Under the pieces are notes generated by a model, which made no database searches, had not been told where the DNA came from, and saw nothing but the letters and a program-made list of their open reading frames with translations. Shown in pieces: positions 36,059 through 46,168 of a stretch of 64,000 nucleotides of DNA (within the stretch, counting starts at the first letter, position 1; every line of letters starts with the position of its first letter). The translations under genes and the position numbers were made by a program. This DNA is from Bacteroidota bacterium (GTDB lineage Bacteria > Bacteroidota > Bacteroidia > Chitinophagales > JADIYW01), in NCBI GenBank assembly GCA_016705125.1, contig JADIYW010000029.1, forward strand, positions 83,644-147,643. The letters run 5' to 3'.

Positions 36059-36612
36059 AGATAAAGACTTTTGTGCTTTTTTGTTTTTTAATACCATTAT
36101 TTGGGTTTATCACTGGTAACCAGACAATCAAATCTACTGCTTGTAAGTTGAGTTTTTCAGTTCCAGATGATTGGAAATTGGAGGATTTAAAGTCTGAATT
36201 ATTTGAATTTGACGAAGAGGATGAAGCATTCAAAAGCATGGAAAAGCAGTATAAAAAAATGCTAAATGGCTTTGATGTATTTGAATCTACTTCCGCCCAA
36301 AAGGTGGATGAGCGGATTATTGCCTTTTTTATTTATAAAGATAATACGCTAAATTTGAATGAGGTCGATTATTATGGCATTGGATTTCAGGCAAGTGGCA
36401 ATGGGCAAAAAATGACGATTAATGGGGTTGAATGGACTTCCATAATAAAGGACAAAAAGCCAATTGGAAAAAGTAATTTTAATATTTATCAACTAACTGC
36501 ACGTATTAAAAAAGTAAATGTTTTGATTTTTGCACAATATCCTATTAGTATGGATGAACGCTTGGAGGATTTGGAAATAAAAGGAATTCTTAAATCATTT
36601 GGAACTTATTAA
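36055..36612 (+). CDS. Exported protein of unknown function
   Basis: A 185-residue protein with a hydrophobic N-terminal signal (VLFCFLIPLFGFITG). The mature part is a mixed alpha/beta domain that starts CKLSFSVPDDWKLED, a pattern seen in PsbP-like and small exported domains that open with FSVPxxW. I cannot assign a function. It overlaps the fabI stop by four bases, so it is probably translated from the same message. Confidence 0.65.
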   Translation: MKIKTFVLFCFLIPLFGFITGNQTIKSTACKLSFSVPDDWKLEDLKSELFEFDEEDEAFKSMEKQYKKMLNGFDVFESTSAQKVDERIIAFFIYKDNTLNLNEVDYYGIGFQASGNGQKMTINGVEWTSIIKDKKPIGKSNFNIYQLTARIKKVNVLIFAQYPISMDERLEDLEIKGILKSFGTY

Positions 36613-36649
36613 AACGGCACAATAGTTGTATTTATAAAAAAAATATTAT

Positions 36650-37582
36650 ATGAAAAAATATAAAATAGTATTAATTGTAGCCTCTTTTTTTGGATTTTTT
36701 TCTTGTAAAAAAGATGCCACCCCTCAAGGTCCTTCCCTTAATTTGGTATTTAAATTTAGTCCCACTCAAGAACGACTCGATAATTTGGGAAATGCCTCAG
36801 TGGTAAAAGCAGGAAATGCTGCTCAAAATCCTGTAGTACGCAAAATGAGTGGTCATTATGTAGAATTGGTGCCTTCAAAATTTACGCTTTTAGGAGAAGG
36901 TGCAGTAATTTATAAAGGAGCAGAATTACCTGCCTCAAATGATGGCTATACGAGTTGCATTGATTTTTCAAAGGCGAAAATAGCTGGAGAAAATGAAACA
37001 TTTATTAGTGTGCCTTTTAAGGATATTAAGCCAGGAACTTACGAATACCTTCGTATTTCGGTTTCTTACCAAAGTGGCGATATAAAATTCAATATTAATG
37101 ATGTGCCTTATGCTGGAAATACCTATGATTTAACAGACCAGACAGCAACGTTGAATTCTTTTTTAGGATTTAATACAAAAATTGGCACTCAAACTGTAAG
37201 GACGAAAAGCTATACTGAAAATTCTCCACAAACACAAGGATTTTGGGCATTCGAAACAGGATTAGTTTCTCCGTATAGTGCTTTTGATATTTTAGAAAAA
37301 GGAAAATCACCAGCTGGCGCCACCACAGTGGTTAATCCATTAGAGGCTTTTGGAGTTATTATTCCACGAGGTTCTTGTATTGTTACTGGGAAATTGGATG
37401 CGCCTTTAGTAATTACCGGCGATGAAGCTGCTGACAAAAAGGCAATTTTATCCTTTTCTATAAATAAAAGTTTTGAATGGGTAGATACTAATTCAAACGG
37501 GAAATGGGATTATACTTATCCTGAAACAATAGAGCAAATTGTTGATATGGGACTGAGAGGATTGAAAGTTTCGGTAGAATAG
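36650..37582 (+). CDS. Lipoprotein of unknown function
   Basis: A 310-residue protein with lipobox FFSC (Cys about residue 19), followed by KK as in many Bacteroidota lipoproteins. The mature domain looks beta-rich, with VELVPSKFTLLGEGAVIYKGAE, YTSCIDFSKAKIAGEN and, near the end, DTNSNGKWDYTYPE. That last acidic stretch could bind calcium. The family is unknown to me. A strong hairpin terminator follows 22 bases downstream. Confidence 0.65.
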   Translation: MKKYKIVLIVASFFGFFSCKKDATPQGPSLNLVFKFSPTQERLDNLGNASVVKAGNAAQNPVVRKMSGHYVELVPSKFTLLGEGAVIYKGAELPASNDGYTSCIDFSKAKIAGENETFISVPFKDIKPGTYEYLRISVSYQSGDIKFNINDVPYAGNTYDLTDQTATLNSFLGFNTKIGTQTVRTKSYTENSPQTQGFWAFETGLVSPYSAFDILEKGKSPAGATTVVNPLEAFGVIIPRGSCIVTGKLDAPLVITGDEAADKKAILSFSINKSFEWVDTNSNGKWDYTYPETIEQIVDMGLRGLKVSVE

Positions 37583-37603
37583 ATTTTTGACTGACTGTAA
37601 TTT

Positions 37604-37636
37604 TATAAGGGAAGAAATTATTTTCTTCCCTTATAT
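37604..37636 (+). terminator. Hairpin terminator after the 36650-37582 lipoprotein gene
   Basis: A perfect 14-bp stem: TATAAGGGAAGAAA at 37604-37617, a TTAT loop and TTTCTTCCCTTATA at 37622-37635. Only a weak T stretch follows. It could also serve transcription from the right. Confidence 0.7.
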
Positions 37637-37771
37637 TGTTAAAGTTTAATTTTTTTTGGATAGTTTAAAAGTTCAAAATTATAGCTATCAATTAAATTGC
37701 GAAATTACATTTCACTAAAAAAATCTAAAATAATGTTTAATGTAATCCACCGTTGCAAAAATTTTATTGAA

Positions 37772-38110
37772 TTAATCCAAATCTAAAGTTACATTTTTAG
37801 TTTCTTTATCAGCCAGATAAAATGATTCTTCATCAGAATAACTATTTTCACCAATTTCTATATAAACACTTACCTGATAATTCCCAGCCTTAAGTTGAGT
37901 GAATTCTGCAATTCCACTTGAATTTGTATTTTTATCTGAATCATATGAGAAATCTGAATTTTGAACATATACTCCAACATTTGGATATACAACTCCATCC
38001 AATTTAACTGTAGCTACAATTTTGGTATCAGAAGATGATGAGGTACATTCTTTCTTACATGAGACAGTGAAGAAACAAATAGTTAGTAAAAGGATAGTAA
38101 TTTTCTTCAT
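37772..38110 (-). CDS. Small lipoprotein with a carboxypeptidase-regulatory-like domain
   Basis: A 112-residue protein with lipobox VSC (Cys18) followed by KK. The mature part is a small beta sandwich of the CarboxypepD_reg type: VKLDGVVYPNVGVYVQ, then NTNSSGIAEFTQLKAGNYQVSV. These domains are found in many surface proteins. On its own the function is unknown. It stands alone between two + strand genes. Confidence 0.65.
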   Translation of the reverse strand: MKKITILLLTICFFTVSCKKECTSSSSDTKIVATVKLDGVVYPNVGVYVQNSDFSYDSDKNTNSSGIAEFTQLKAGNYQVSVYIEIGENSYSDEESFYLADKETKNVTLDLD

Positions 38111-38367
38111 TGTTAAGTTTTTTTTATGAATAAAATTTTGCTAAAGATATTAAATATTAATTTATTTGCAAAATCTTTTATATCATTAATACTAAAATAA
38201 TTTTGACAATTGCTTTTTATAAAGAGGTAATGCAGTTTTTTATAAGGTAAAAGTATTTATTAATTTTAGGAAAAGAAATGTTCAATATAAAAAGTAGAAA
38301 TAATAGTATTGGATGATAAATTATAAAATATATTTATTTATCTTAGATATAAATTAAATATAATATT

Positions 38368-39933
38368 ATGGCACACACACCTTTCGTAGCTATTTTAAAA
38401 CAAGCCATTCGACTAGCTTCTATTTCCAATAAAAAAAATGTTTCGGCAGATGATGTGTTGGAAATGCAAAACCATTATGATCAATCAAGGAGAAAATTTA
38501 TTGCTAATTCGTTGAAAACGAGTGCTATAATAGGCACTGGTAGTTTGTTTCAATTAGCTTGTAAACCAATTACGAAAAAAGACAATAAACCCGTAATTGC
38601 CATTGTAGGTGGAGGTATTGCTGGTTTAAATGCATGTTATCAATTACAGAAAAAAGGGATAAAATCCTCTTTGTTTGAAGCCAGCAGAAGAGCCGGTGGA
38701 AGGATGCTTTCAAAGCAAGATATTATTGCAACAGGGATTACAACTGAGGTTGGTGCTGAGTTTATAGACACAGTGCATGAAGATATGCTGAATTTGGTTA
38801 CCGAATTTGGGTTGCAAATGTTAGATGTTACCAAGGATCAAACGGGTGCTGAAAAGGAAACCTTTTTTATAGAAGGCAAACGATATAAATTGGCAGAATG
38901 CATCCAAGAATTTAAAAATGTTTTACCACAAATAAATGCAGACAAGGATTCCATAGATGAAAATTATGAAAATGAGGCTACCATTGCCTTAGATAATATG
39001 GATATGCGTTCATACATTAATGGACTTAAGGAAGGTTCTCCTTGGTTTGTAAAAATGCTTGACTATGCTTATCAGGCGGAAATGGGTTTAGATTCAAATG
39101 AGCAATCTGCCCTTAATTTTGTGGATTATTTGCCCAGAGAGAGCAAAGAAGATGCATTTGAAATATTTGGACAAAGTGATGAGCGATTTAAGGTAATAGG
39201 CGGAAATTCGAGGATTACAGATGAATTGTACAATAGAGTAAAAGACCAAGTTCAAATGGATCGCAAACTAAAAGCATTGCATAAAGAATCGAATAAGTAT
39301 ATTTTGACATTTGAAGGTGGTGGTACTTTTACTGCGGATATCGTTATTATGGCCATGCCATTTACAATATTGCGAAATGTAGATTTGGATATACCCGAAA
39401 TGAGTGCGGAAAAAAAGCAATGCATCCAAACATTAGGTTATGGTACAAACGTGAAGTTTGCTATGGGTTTCAGGGATAGAGCTTGGCGTAAGATGAATAA
39501 TCAAGGGTATTTATTCAATGAAATTATTGAAAATGGTTGGGACGCCGGACACATGCAAAACGATAATAAAGGCAATACAGGATATACTACTTTTTTGGGT
39601 GGTAAATTGGGATTGGCCGCAAATACCGCTGCAGAAGAAGGGTTAAAAAATACTTATTTGACACAATTAAATAAGATTTTTCCTGGCGCAGAGGCCGATT
39701 TTAATGGAAAAATAAATGTTGCCAAATGGGCTACAAACCCACTGGTGATGGGGAGTTATTCGTGTTATAAGGTAGGGCAATGGACCACGATTTCAGGGTA
39801 TGAGGCGGAGCCTGTTGGAAATATATTTTTCTGTGGGGAGCATACAAGTGAAGATTTTCAAGGGTTTATGAATGGAGGTGCAAAAACGGGTAGATTGGCA
39901 GCAGAGGCTGTATTATCTAAAATTGGGGTTTGA
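38368..39933 (+). CDS. Flavin monoamine oxidase family protein with Tat signal
   Basis: A 521-residue FAD amine oxidase. Residues 41-65 form a twin-arginine type signal (SRRKFIANSLK...) that ends in LAC, so it may be a Tat-exported lipoprotein. The FAD loop IAIVGGGIAGLNACYQL begins near residue 78, followed by FEASRRAGGRM. The C-terminal FAD motif is FFCGEHTSEDFQGFMNGGAKTGRLAAE. The 40 residues before the RR are unusual but common to this subfamily as I recall it. Substrate unknown. Confidence 0.87.
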   Translation: MAHTPFVAILKQAIRLASISNKKNVSADDVLEMQNHYDQSRRKFIANSLKTSAIIGTGSLFQLACKPITKKDNKPVIAIVGGGIAGLNACYQLQKKGIKSSLFEASRRAGGRMLSKQDIIATGITTEVGAEFIDTVHEDMLNLVTEFGLQMLDVTKDQTGAEKETFFIEGKRYKLAECIQEFKNVLPQINADKDSIDENYENEATIALDNMDMRSYINGLKEGSPWFVKMLDYAYQAEMGLDSNEQSALNFVDYLPRESKEDAFEIFGQSDERFKVIGGNSRITDELYNRVKDQVQMDRKLKALHKESNKYILTFEGGGTFTADIVIMAMPFTILRNVDLDIPEMSAEKKQCIQTLGYGTNVKFAMGFRDRAWRKMNNQGYLFNEIIENGWDAGHMQNDNKGNTGYTTFLGGKLGLAANTAAEEGLKNTYLTQLNKIFPGAEADFNGKINVAKWATNPLVMGSYSCYKVGQWTTISGYEAEPVGNIFFCGEHTSEDFQGFMNGGAKTGRLAAEAVLSKIGV

Positions 39934-39973
39934 TAAAAAAATTAGTTTTACTACAAATTAAATAAAATAAGTT

Positions 39974-39981
39974 TAGTTTTG
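39974..39981 (+). promoter_or_regulatory. -7 element for the 40012-40923 gene
   Basis: TAGTTTTG, an exact TAnnTTTG match 30 bases before the ATG at 40012. No -33 box at the usual spacing. Confidence 0.4.
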
Positions 39982-40011
39982 TAAATAATATTTTTATTTA
40001 AAAATTGGTTT

Positions 40012-40923
40012 ATGAAATTAAGTTTCTTTTCATTTGTAATATTGTTTTTCAGTTATATAAATTATTCAGCTGCTCAGGGTTGCTCCGATGCAGGTGCTTG
40101 TACTGCTGGTGGAATGGGTGATTTTGGAACCGATTTTAATTTAGCTGACACAACTGGAAGTGCAAAGAAAATGCATAGTTACAGAATTACTGAATCATTA
40201 GCTTTAGGAGAAGAAAATGTATTGATTATAGGTTCTGTTTTAGATGTTTATTTACAATTAAGCAAAACAATGCAATTTCAAATAAAAGGGCCTTTGAATA
40301 TGGCCAGAAAAGGAGAGGTGAAAACAGTTGCTTTGGGTGATATCTTTTTAATAAATACCATCAAAGCATTTTCGAAAAATAAGCATTCTATGTATGGCAA
40401 TTTTGGAGTAAAATTACCTACAAATCAGGCAAATTTAACCTATAAAGATTCTATTTTACCAATGGTTTATCAAAGTAGTTTGGGTACTGTAGACTTAATA
40501 TTTGGGGTTAATTATAATTTTAGACATAAAATAGGTGTGCTTTCTTCCGGATTTGCTTACCAGCAACCAATTAAACATATCAATTACAATAAATCTCCTG
40601 AAACATTGAATTTGAAACGAAAAGCAGATATTGTATTAAGAGTAGATCAAACTTTTAATGTAAAAAGGAAAGTGGACTTGGGACTTGGATTATTAGGTAT
40701 TTATCATGTCAAAAATGATACTTATTTAAATGGTGCTGGAGATGTTCCAATTATTGGTTCTAAAGGTTTGACCCTTAATGTAACAGGACTTATAAATTGG
40801 TATGTGACGAAAAATGTAGAATTGGGTACTACTTTTGGTGTGCCACTTTTGGTAAGAGACGCCCGACCAGATGGATTGACTCGAAAATTTGTAGTTAGTC
40901 CTTACTTACAATTTAATTTTTAG
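40012..40923 (+). CDS. Predicted outer membrane protein with N-terminal GCSDAGAC motif
   Basis: A 303-residue protein with a signal peptide ending YSAAQ near residue 22. The mature N-terminus has GCSDAGACTAGG, a cysteine pair separated by four residues. The remainder has alternating beta strands (MYGNFGVKLPTNQANL, GTVDLIFGVNYNFRHKIG, FVVSPYLQFNF) and ends in Phe, as barrels do. I recall the CSDAG motif from other Bacteroidota exported proteins but know no function. The two cysteines could form a disulfide or hold a ligand. Confidence 0.65.
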   Translation: MKLSFFSFVILFFSYINYSAAQGCSDAGACTAGGMGDFGTDFNLADTTGSAKKMHSYRITESLALGEENVLIIGSVLDVYLQLSKTMQFQIKGPLNMARKGEVKTVALGDIFLINTIKAFSKNKHSMYGNFGVKLPTNQANLTYKDSILPMVYQSSLGTVDLIFGVNYNFRHKIGVLSSGFAYQQPIKHINYNKSPETLNLKRKADIVLRVDQTFNVKRKVDLGLGLLGIYHVKNDTYLNGAGDVPIIGSKGLTLNVTGLINWYVTKNVELGTTFGVPLLVRDARPDGLTRKFVVSPYLQFNF

Positions 40924-40950
40924 TTTTTTTTCAAATAAAAATAATTGGTC

Positions 40951-40958
40951 TAATTTTG
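40951..40958 (+). promoter_or_regulatory. -7 element for the double FKBP gene
   Basis: TAATTTTG, an exact TAnnTTTG match 44 bases before the ATG at 41003. Confidence 0.45.
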
Positions 40959-41002
40959 GATAATTATTACTTTTACCTGAAATGATTAAATATTAGAAAA
41001 GT

Positions 41003-42001
41003 ATGCAAAAAAATCAGTACAAATTAGTTTTGGGATTTCTTATAATCCTATTTTTATTTCAAAATAATATATATGCTGGTCCACCAGCTCCTGCACCCAA
41101 AACCCTTTCCACTTTAAACGCATTGTTAAAAACAGTTGCAAAACGAGATTCTGCTATTGAAGTGTATTTGAAAGCCAACAAAATATATGATGTAAATGTT
41201 ACACCAGATGGGATTTATTATACCATTGAAAGCAAAGGAACTGGAATAAATCCTGTTGCAAAGGATTATGTTAGCGTAAATTATACTGGCTTTCTGTTGA
41301 ATGGCACGCAGTTTAGTTCATCTAAAACCAATAATAAACCTTTTGCATTTCAGTTAGGTATAGGAAAAGTAATACAAGGCTGGGAAAAAGGAATTCCATT
41401 ATTTAAAGCAGGTGGAAAGGGGAAATTGTTTATTCCCGCACAATTAGCTTATGGCAGTCAGGCGTATGGACAATTTATTCCACCAAATGCGCCCTTAATG
41501 TTCGATGTTGAATTATTAACAGTAACTACATCGGCAGAATATGAAGCAAATAAACAAAAAGAACTATATTTGGCTCAGGAAAAACAAAGAATACAAGATT
41601 CACTTTTAATTGCAAATCAAAAAACAATGATAGAAAAATACATCGCAGACAATAATTTAAAGACTTTCACCACGCCATCAGGCTTAATTTATGTAGTAGA
41701 TGAGCAGGGCACAGGTGCAAAAGTAGAAAACGGAAAGACCGCTTATATTCATTATGTAGGTACTTTATTAGATGGCTCAAAATTCGACTCTTCAAGAGAT
41801 AGAGGCGCACCATTTTCATTTGTGGTGGGTACTGGCCGAGTAATCAGAGGATGGGACGAAGGATTGCCGTTATTTAATGTAGGCGGAAAAGGCAAATTAA
41901 TCATACCACCTAGTTTGGGTTATGGTGCTCGCGCAATGGGTCCATCTCTACCAGGTAATTCTGTATTGATATTCGATATTGAAGTAATGGATGTGAAGTA
42001 A
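41003..42001 (+). CDS. Exported FKBP-type peptidyl-prolyl isomerase with two FKBP domains
   Basis: A 332-residue protein with a signal peptide (residues 1-24, YAGPPAPAP after it). It has two FKBP domains, about residues 70-175 and 220-332. Both have the core VxYTGxLLxGxxF and the VIxGWxxGxPLF..GGKGKLxIP stretch; the second keeps the fuller set (FDSSRDRGAPFSFVVGTG, LGYGARAMG). A charged helical linker joins them. It should help fold proteins in the periplasm. The long hairpin downstream is shared with clpC. Confidence 0.92.
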   Translation: MQKNQYKLVLGFLIILFLFQNNIYAGPPAPAPKTLSTLNALLKTVAKRDSAIEVYLKANKIYDVNVTPDGIYYTIESKGTGINPVAKDYVSVNYTGFLLNGTQFSSSKTNNKPFAFQLGIGKVIQGWEKGIPLFKAGGKGKLFIPAQLAYGSQAYGQFIPPNAPLMFDVELLTVTTSAEYEANKQKELYLAQEKQRIQDSLLIANQKTMIEKYIADNNLKTFTTPSGLIYVVDEQGTGAKVENGKTAYIHYVGTLLDGSKFDSSRDRGAPFSFVVGTGRVIRGWDEGLPLFNVGGKGKLIIPPSLGYGARAMGPSLPGNSVLIFDIEVMDVK

Positions 42002-42017
42002 ATTCATTATTGAACAT

Positions 42018-42052
42018 AAAAAAAGGGTCGCAAATTTTGCGACCCTTTTTTT
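42018..42052. terminator. Bidirectional terminator between convergent FKBP gene and clpC
   Basis: Near-perfect inverted repeat: seven A, then GGGTCGCAAA, and TTTGCGACCC, then seven T. The A run on one side and T run on the other give a U tail in both directions, fitting the two convergent genes. Confidence 0.9.
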
Positions 42053-42068
42053 ATACACTTTATCGTTT

Positions 42069-44618
42069 TTAATTATCAACCTCTTTCGATTTCTTTTTTT
42101 TTGTTTGTACCTCAAAAGTCAGTTTTTGGTTTTCTTTATCCAAACCAACTGTTACGATATCACCTTCTTTAATACCTGCATTTAATATTTCTTCGGCTAA
42201 TGGATCTTCCATGTGCTTTTGAATGGCTCTATGCAATGGTCGCGCACCAAATTGAGGGTCGTAGCCTTTTTCAGCTAAAAAGTCTTTAGCCTCATCTGAT
42301 AATTCAAGGGTAAGTCCCAGAATGGCTAGCCGCTTATAAACTCCTTGCAAAACAATTTCAATGATTTGGTGTATTTGCGGTCTTTCCAATGAATTAAATA
42401 CAACCACATCGTCGATTCTATTCAAAAACTCAGGAGAGAATGTTTTCGACAAAGCTTTCTGAATTACCCCTTTTATATTATTATCTGCATTGTCCAACTT
42501 GGTTTGTGTAGCAAAACCAACGCCTGCTCCAAAGTCCTTTAATTGACGAACCCCAATATTAGATGTCATAATAATAACCGAATTCTTGAAATCTATTTTC
42601 CTGCCTAATCCATCTGTTAAAATACCATCGTCAAGTACTTGCAACAATATATTATATACATCAGGATGTGCTTTTTCAATCTCATCTAGCAAAATTACAG
42701 AATATGGCTTACGTCTTACTTTTTCAGTAAGCTGACCACCTTCTTCATATCCTACATATCCTGGAGGCGCTCCCACTAATCGAGAGATAGAAAATTTTTC
42801 CATATACTCGCTCATGTCTATTCTAATCAGCGCATCTTCGGTATCAAATAAGTAACGTGCCAATGATTTGGCCAATTCGGTTTTACCCACACCTGTCGGG
42901 CCTAAGAATATAAAAGTACCAATTGGTTTTTTAGGGTCTTTTAAGCCAACTCTATTCCGTTGAATGGCTTTTGTTATTTTGCTCACTGCCTCATCTTGCC
43001 CGATAACCATTTTTTTCATGTCATCCGCCATACTCACCAATCGCTTGCCTTCACTTTGCGCTACTCTTTTTACAGGAATTCCTGTCATCATAGCCACCAC
43101 TTCTGCAATGTCCTCTTCGCTTACAGGATATTTTTTAGATTTAGCATCTTCATCCCATTGCTTCTTAGCAGTTTCTAATTGATCTAATAATTTCTTTTCT
43201 GTATCTCTTAATTTTGCAGCTTCTTCATATTTCTGGTTTTTTACCACCTGATTCTTTTCCTCTTTTATATTTTCAATATCTTCTTCCAATTTGGTGATAC
43301 TTTCAGGCACATGTATGTTTTTGAGGTGAACTCGAGCGCCCACTTCATCTAATACATCAATTGCTTTATCAGGTAAGAATCTATCAGTAATATAACGAGT
43401 ACTTAGGCTTACACAAGCTTTTAGTGCCTCTGGTGTATATTCTACGCTATGATAATCTTCGTATTTATCTTTAATATTTTCGATAATCATCAAAGTCTCT
43501 TCAGGTGATGGTGGGTCGATAATCACTTTTTGGAAACGCCTATCTAAAGCGCCATCTTTTTCAATATATTGTCGGTATTCGTCTAAAGTAGAAGCACCTA
43601 TACATTGTAGTTCGCCACGCGCCAAAGCAGGTTTGAAAATATTGGATGCATCCAATGAGCCAGTTGCACCACCAGCACCTACTATAGTATGAATTTCATC
43701 TATAAATAGAATTACGTCGGTATTTTTTTCCAACTCATTCATTATAGCTTTCATTCTTTCTTCAAACTGTCCCCTATATTTTGTGCCAGCCACTAAAGCC
43801 GCCAAATCTAACATCACAATTCGTTTATTGAATAAAACACGAGATACTTTTCTTTGTATAATTCGTAAGGCTAATCCTTCTACTATGGCAGTTTTACCCA
43901 CACCAGGCTCACCAATCAAAATTGGATTGTTCTTTTTTCTCCTACTTAAAATTTGACTTACACGCTCAATTTCAGTCTCTCTTCCTATAATAGGATCTAA
44001 TTTTCCTTCTTCGGCGGCTTTGGTTATGTCTCTACCAAAATTATCTAATACTGGCGTATTAGATTTGGTATTTGCTTTTTTTGCAGTAAAACTTTTGTTT
44101 CTTTCCTCATCTTCAAAATCTCCTTCATTGGAATCATGTGGAAATTCAGCTTTTGGTTCATTAAATGGAAGTTCACCATCATTTAATATAAACTCAAGCT
44201 CTGCTTTAAATATTTCGTAATCCACATCCATTTTATTGAGTAATTGAGTAGCCAAATTATCCTTGTTTTTTAAAATAGCCAGCATCAAATGCTCTGTACT
44301 GATGGTTTCCGTTTTTAAGACCTTAGCTTCCAAAACAGTAAATTTAAGTACCTTTTCGGCTTGCTTAGTTAGTGGTAAACTTGCAGCATTCACTGGCACT
44401 GCGCTTACCCTGTCTCTTATTGCTTCTTCTATTTTGCGGCGGAGCATAATTAAATCTATATCTAAAGACTTAATTACCTTTATTGCCAAGCCTTCCCCTT
44501 CACGGATAAGACCTAAAATAAGGTGTTCAATACCTATGTAGTCATGATTCAAACGCAGCGCTTCTTCTCTACTAAATGAGATGACTTCTTTTACTTTTGG
44601 TGAAAATTTAGCTTCCAT
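42069..44618 (-). CDS. clpC: ATP-dependent Clp protease ATPase subunit ClpC
   Basis: An 849-residue Hsp100 unfoldase that feeds ClpP. It has a double Clp N-terminal repeat (residues 1-145). AAA domain 1 has GEPGVGKT near residue 235 and the Walker B LFIDEIHT. A UVR motif region (NQKYEEAAKLRDTEKKL) lies near residue 455. AAA domain 2 has GPTGVGKT near residue 570 and LLDEIEKAHPDV. The UVR segment between the ATPase domains separates ClpC from ClpB and ClpA. It converges on the FKBP gene. Confidence 0.96.
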   Translation of the reverse strand: MEAKFSPKVKEVISFSREEALRLNHDYIGIEHLILGLIREGEGLAIKVIKSLDIDLIMLRRKIEEAIRDRVSAVPVNAASLPLTKQAEKVLKFTVLEAKVLKTETISTEHLMLAILKNKDNLATQLLNKMDVDYEIFKAELEFILNDGELPFNEPKAEFPHDSNEGDFEDEERNKSFTAKKANTKSNTPVLDNFGRDITKAAEEGKLDPIIGRETEIERVSQILSRRKKNNPILIGEPGVGKTAIVEGLALRIIQRKVSRVLFNKRIVMLDLAALVAGTKYRGQFEERMKAIMNELEKNTDVILFIDEIHTIVGAGGATGSLDASNIFKPALARGELQCIGASTLDEYRQYIEKDGALDRRFQKVIIDPPSPEETLMIIENIKDKYEDYHSVEYTPEALKACVSLSTRYITDRFLPDKAIDVLDEVGARVHLKNIHVPESITKLEEDIENIKEEKNQVVKNQKYEEAAKLRDTEKKLLDQLETAKKQWDEDAKSKKYPVSEEDIAEVVAMMTGIPVKRVAQSEGKRLVSMADDMKKMVIGQDEAVSKITKAIQRNRVGLKDPKKPIGTFIFLGPTGVGKTELAKSLARYLFDTEDALIRIDMSEYMEKFSISRLVGAPPGYVGYEEGGQLTEKVRRKPYSVILLDEIEKAHPDVYNILLQVLDDGILTDGLGRKIDFKNSVIIMTSNIGVRQLKDFGAGVGFATQTKLDNADNNIKGVIQKALSKTFSPEFLNRIDDVVVFNSLERPQIHQIIEIVLQGVYKRLAILGLTLELSDEAKDFLAEKGYDPQFGARPLHRAIQKHMEDPLAEEILNAGIKEGDIVTVGLDKENQKLTFEVQTKKKKSKEVDN

Positions 44619-44779
44619 GTATTTTTACTTTCAAATATTTTGCCAATCTAAATTAACTGACATTATTACTTATAATTAAATGTAGTACACTATTCTCAAA
44701 TACCCAAATATTTAGGCATTTTTATTATTAACAAAATATGGAAAAAATCGTTTAATTAAAAATTCAGATTCTAAAAGAG

Positions 44780-46099
44780 TTAAAATTCTGAAAGAATGCC
44801 AGCTAAAACTGCTGTAATAAAACAAGCTATAGAACCTGCTAGTAGCGCACGAACGCCCAATTTTGCAAGTGTTGCACGCTTATTAGGCGCCATAGCTCCA
44901 ATTCCTCCAATCTGAATGCCTATTGATGCAATATTTGAAAAACCACATAAAGCATAAGTGGCAATGATAACAGATTTTTCAGAGGCAAATAAATTCGCGG
45001 CTTTCATTTGACCCAAACTTCCATAAGCAACAAATTCGTTAATTATGGTTTTTTCGCCCAACAATCGCCCAACCTGCATGATATCAGAAGTTGGCACGCC
45101 TAATATCCAAGCTAGGGGAGCAAAGGCAATTCCAAATAAATACTCAAGACTAAGTACTGGAAATCGGCCATTGCTTGCTTCGTTTATGATATCATTCAAA
45201 CTCATATATCCCTTCATGTGAAGCCCGCCTAATCCTCCAAAAATAGCATTTACCATAGCTATGAGCGCAATAAACACTAAAAGCATACCACCAACATTTA
45301 TAGCTAATTTTAAGCCTTCGCCCGTTCCAATTGAAATAGCTTCTAGCGCATTTTCGCCTATTTGCTCTTTATTCAAATTAATCTCTTTTACCACTTCATC
45401 ATGTTTTGTTTCAGGGAAAATCATTTTTGAAGCCACTATCGCTGCCGGTGCCGACATTATAGAAGCGGTCAACAAGTGAGTGGCAAATAGTATTTGCATT
45501 TCTTTCGAATCGCCTCCGAGGAATCCTATATAGGCTGCCAAAACACCTCCTGCAATAGTTGCCATTCCGCCTGTCATCAAACACAATAATTCTGAGTCTG
45601 TCATTTTGGCAATATATGGCTTTACCAATAAAGGGGCTTCGGTTTGGCCCATAAATATATTAGCCGCTGCCGAAAGTGACTCAGCACCCGATAGTCGCAT
45701 GGTTTTCGACATAACCCACGCTAAGCCATAAACTATTTTTTGTAAAATACCCAAATAGTAGAGTAATGACGAAAGGGCGGAAAAGAAAACAATCGTTGGT
45801 AGAATTCTGAATGCAAAATTCATAACCGGACCTTCCACTTTTCCGGTAAAAAAAGAACTAAAAAGAAAATCAGTTCCAGCATTTGTAAAATCAGTTACTG
45901 CTCTGAAAAAATTAGCAAAAACCTCAAAAATTGATCGTACAAATGGGACTTTGGTTACTAAAATAGCAAAAATTATTTGAATTAAAATGCCAGTAAAAAC
46001 CAATTTCCAATCTATTTTTTTTCTATTATTACTCAATAAGTAACAAACACCAAGTAAAAAGAAAAGACCCAATAAACCTCTTAACAAAGAATCAACCAT
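44780..46099 (-). CDS. CNT-family nucleoside transporter (NupC-like)
   Basis: A 439-residue polytopic membrane protein of the concentrative nucleoside transporter family. Seen here: the N-terminal gate region GLLGLFFLLGVCYLLS, NIFMGQTEAPLLVKPYI near residues 148-164, MTGGMATIAGGVLAAY near 175-190, and the second half with LRALLAG near the end. GQTEAP and the hairpin motif are family hallmarks. It imports nucleosides with a cation. It follows clpC upstream on the same strand but the 160-base gap suggests a separate promoter. Confidence 0.9.
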   Translation of the reverse strand: MVDSLLRGLLGLFFLLGVCYLLSNNRKKIDWKLVFTGILIQIIFAILVTKVPFVRSIFEVFANFFRAVTDFTNAGTDFLFSSFFTGKVEGPVMNFAFRILPTIVFFSALSSLLYYLGILQKIVYGLAWVMSKTMRLSGAESLSAAANIFMGQTEAPLLVKPYIAKMTDSELLCLMTGGMATIAGGVLAAYIGFLGGDSKEMQILFATHLLTASIMSAPAAIVASKMIFPETKHDEVVKEINLNKEQIGENALEAISIGTGEGLKLAINVGGMLLVFIALIAMVNAIFGGLGGLHMKGYMSLNDIINEASNGRFPVLSLEYLFGIAFAPLAWILGVPTSDIMQVGRLLGEKTIINEFVAYGSLGQMKAANLFASEKSVIIATYALCGFSNIASIGIQIGGIGAMAPNKRATLAKLGVRALLAGSIACFITAVLAGILSEF

Positions 46100-46168
46100 T
46101 TGAAATATTTTTTTTAATTAATCATTTTAGTAAATGTAACTATTTTTTTATTTTCACCTATTTATTTT

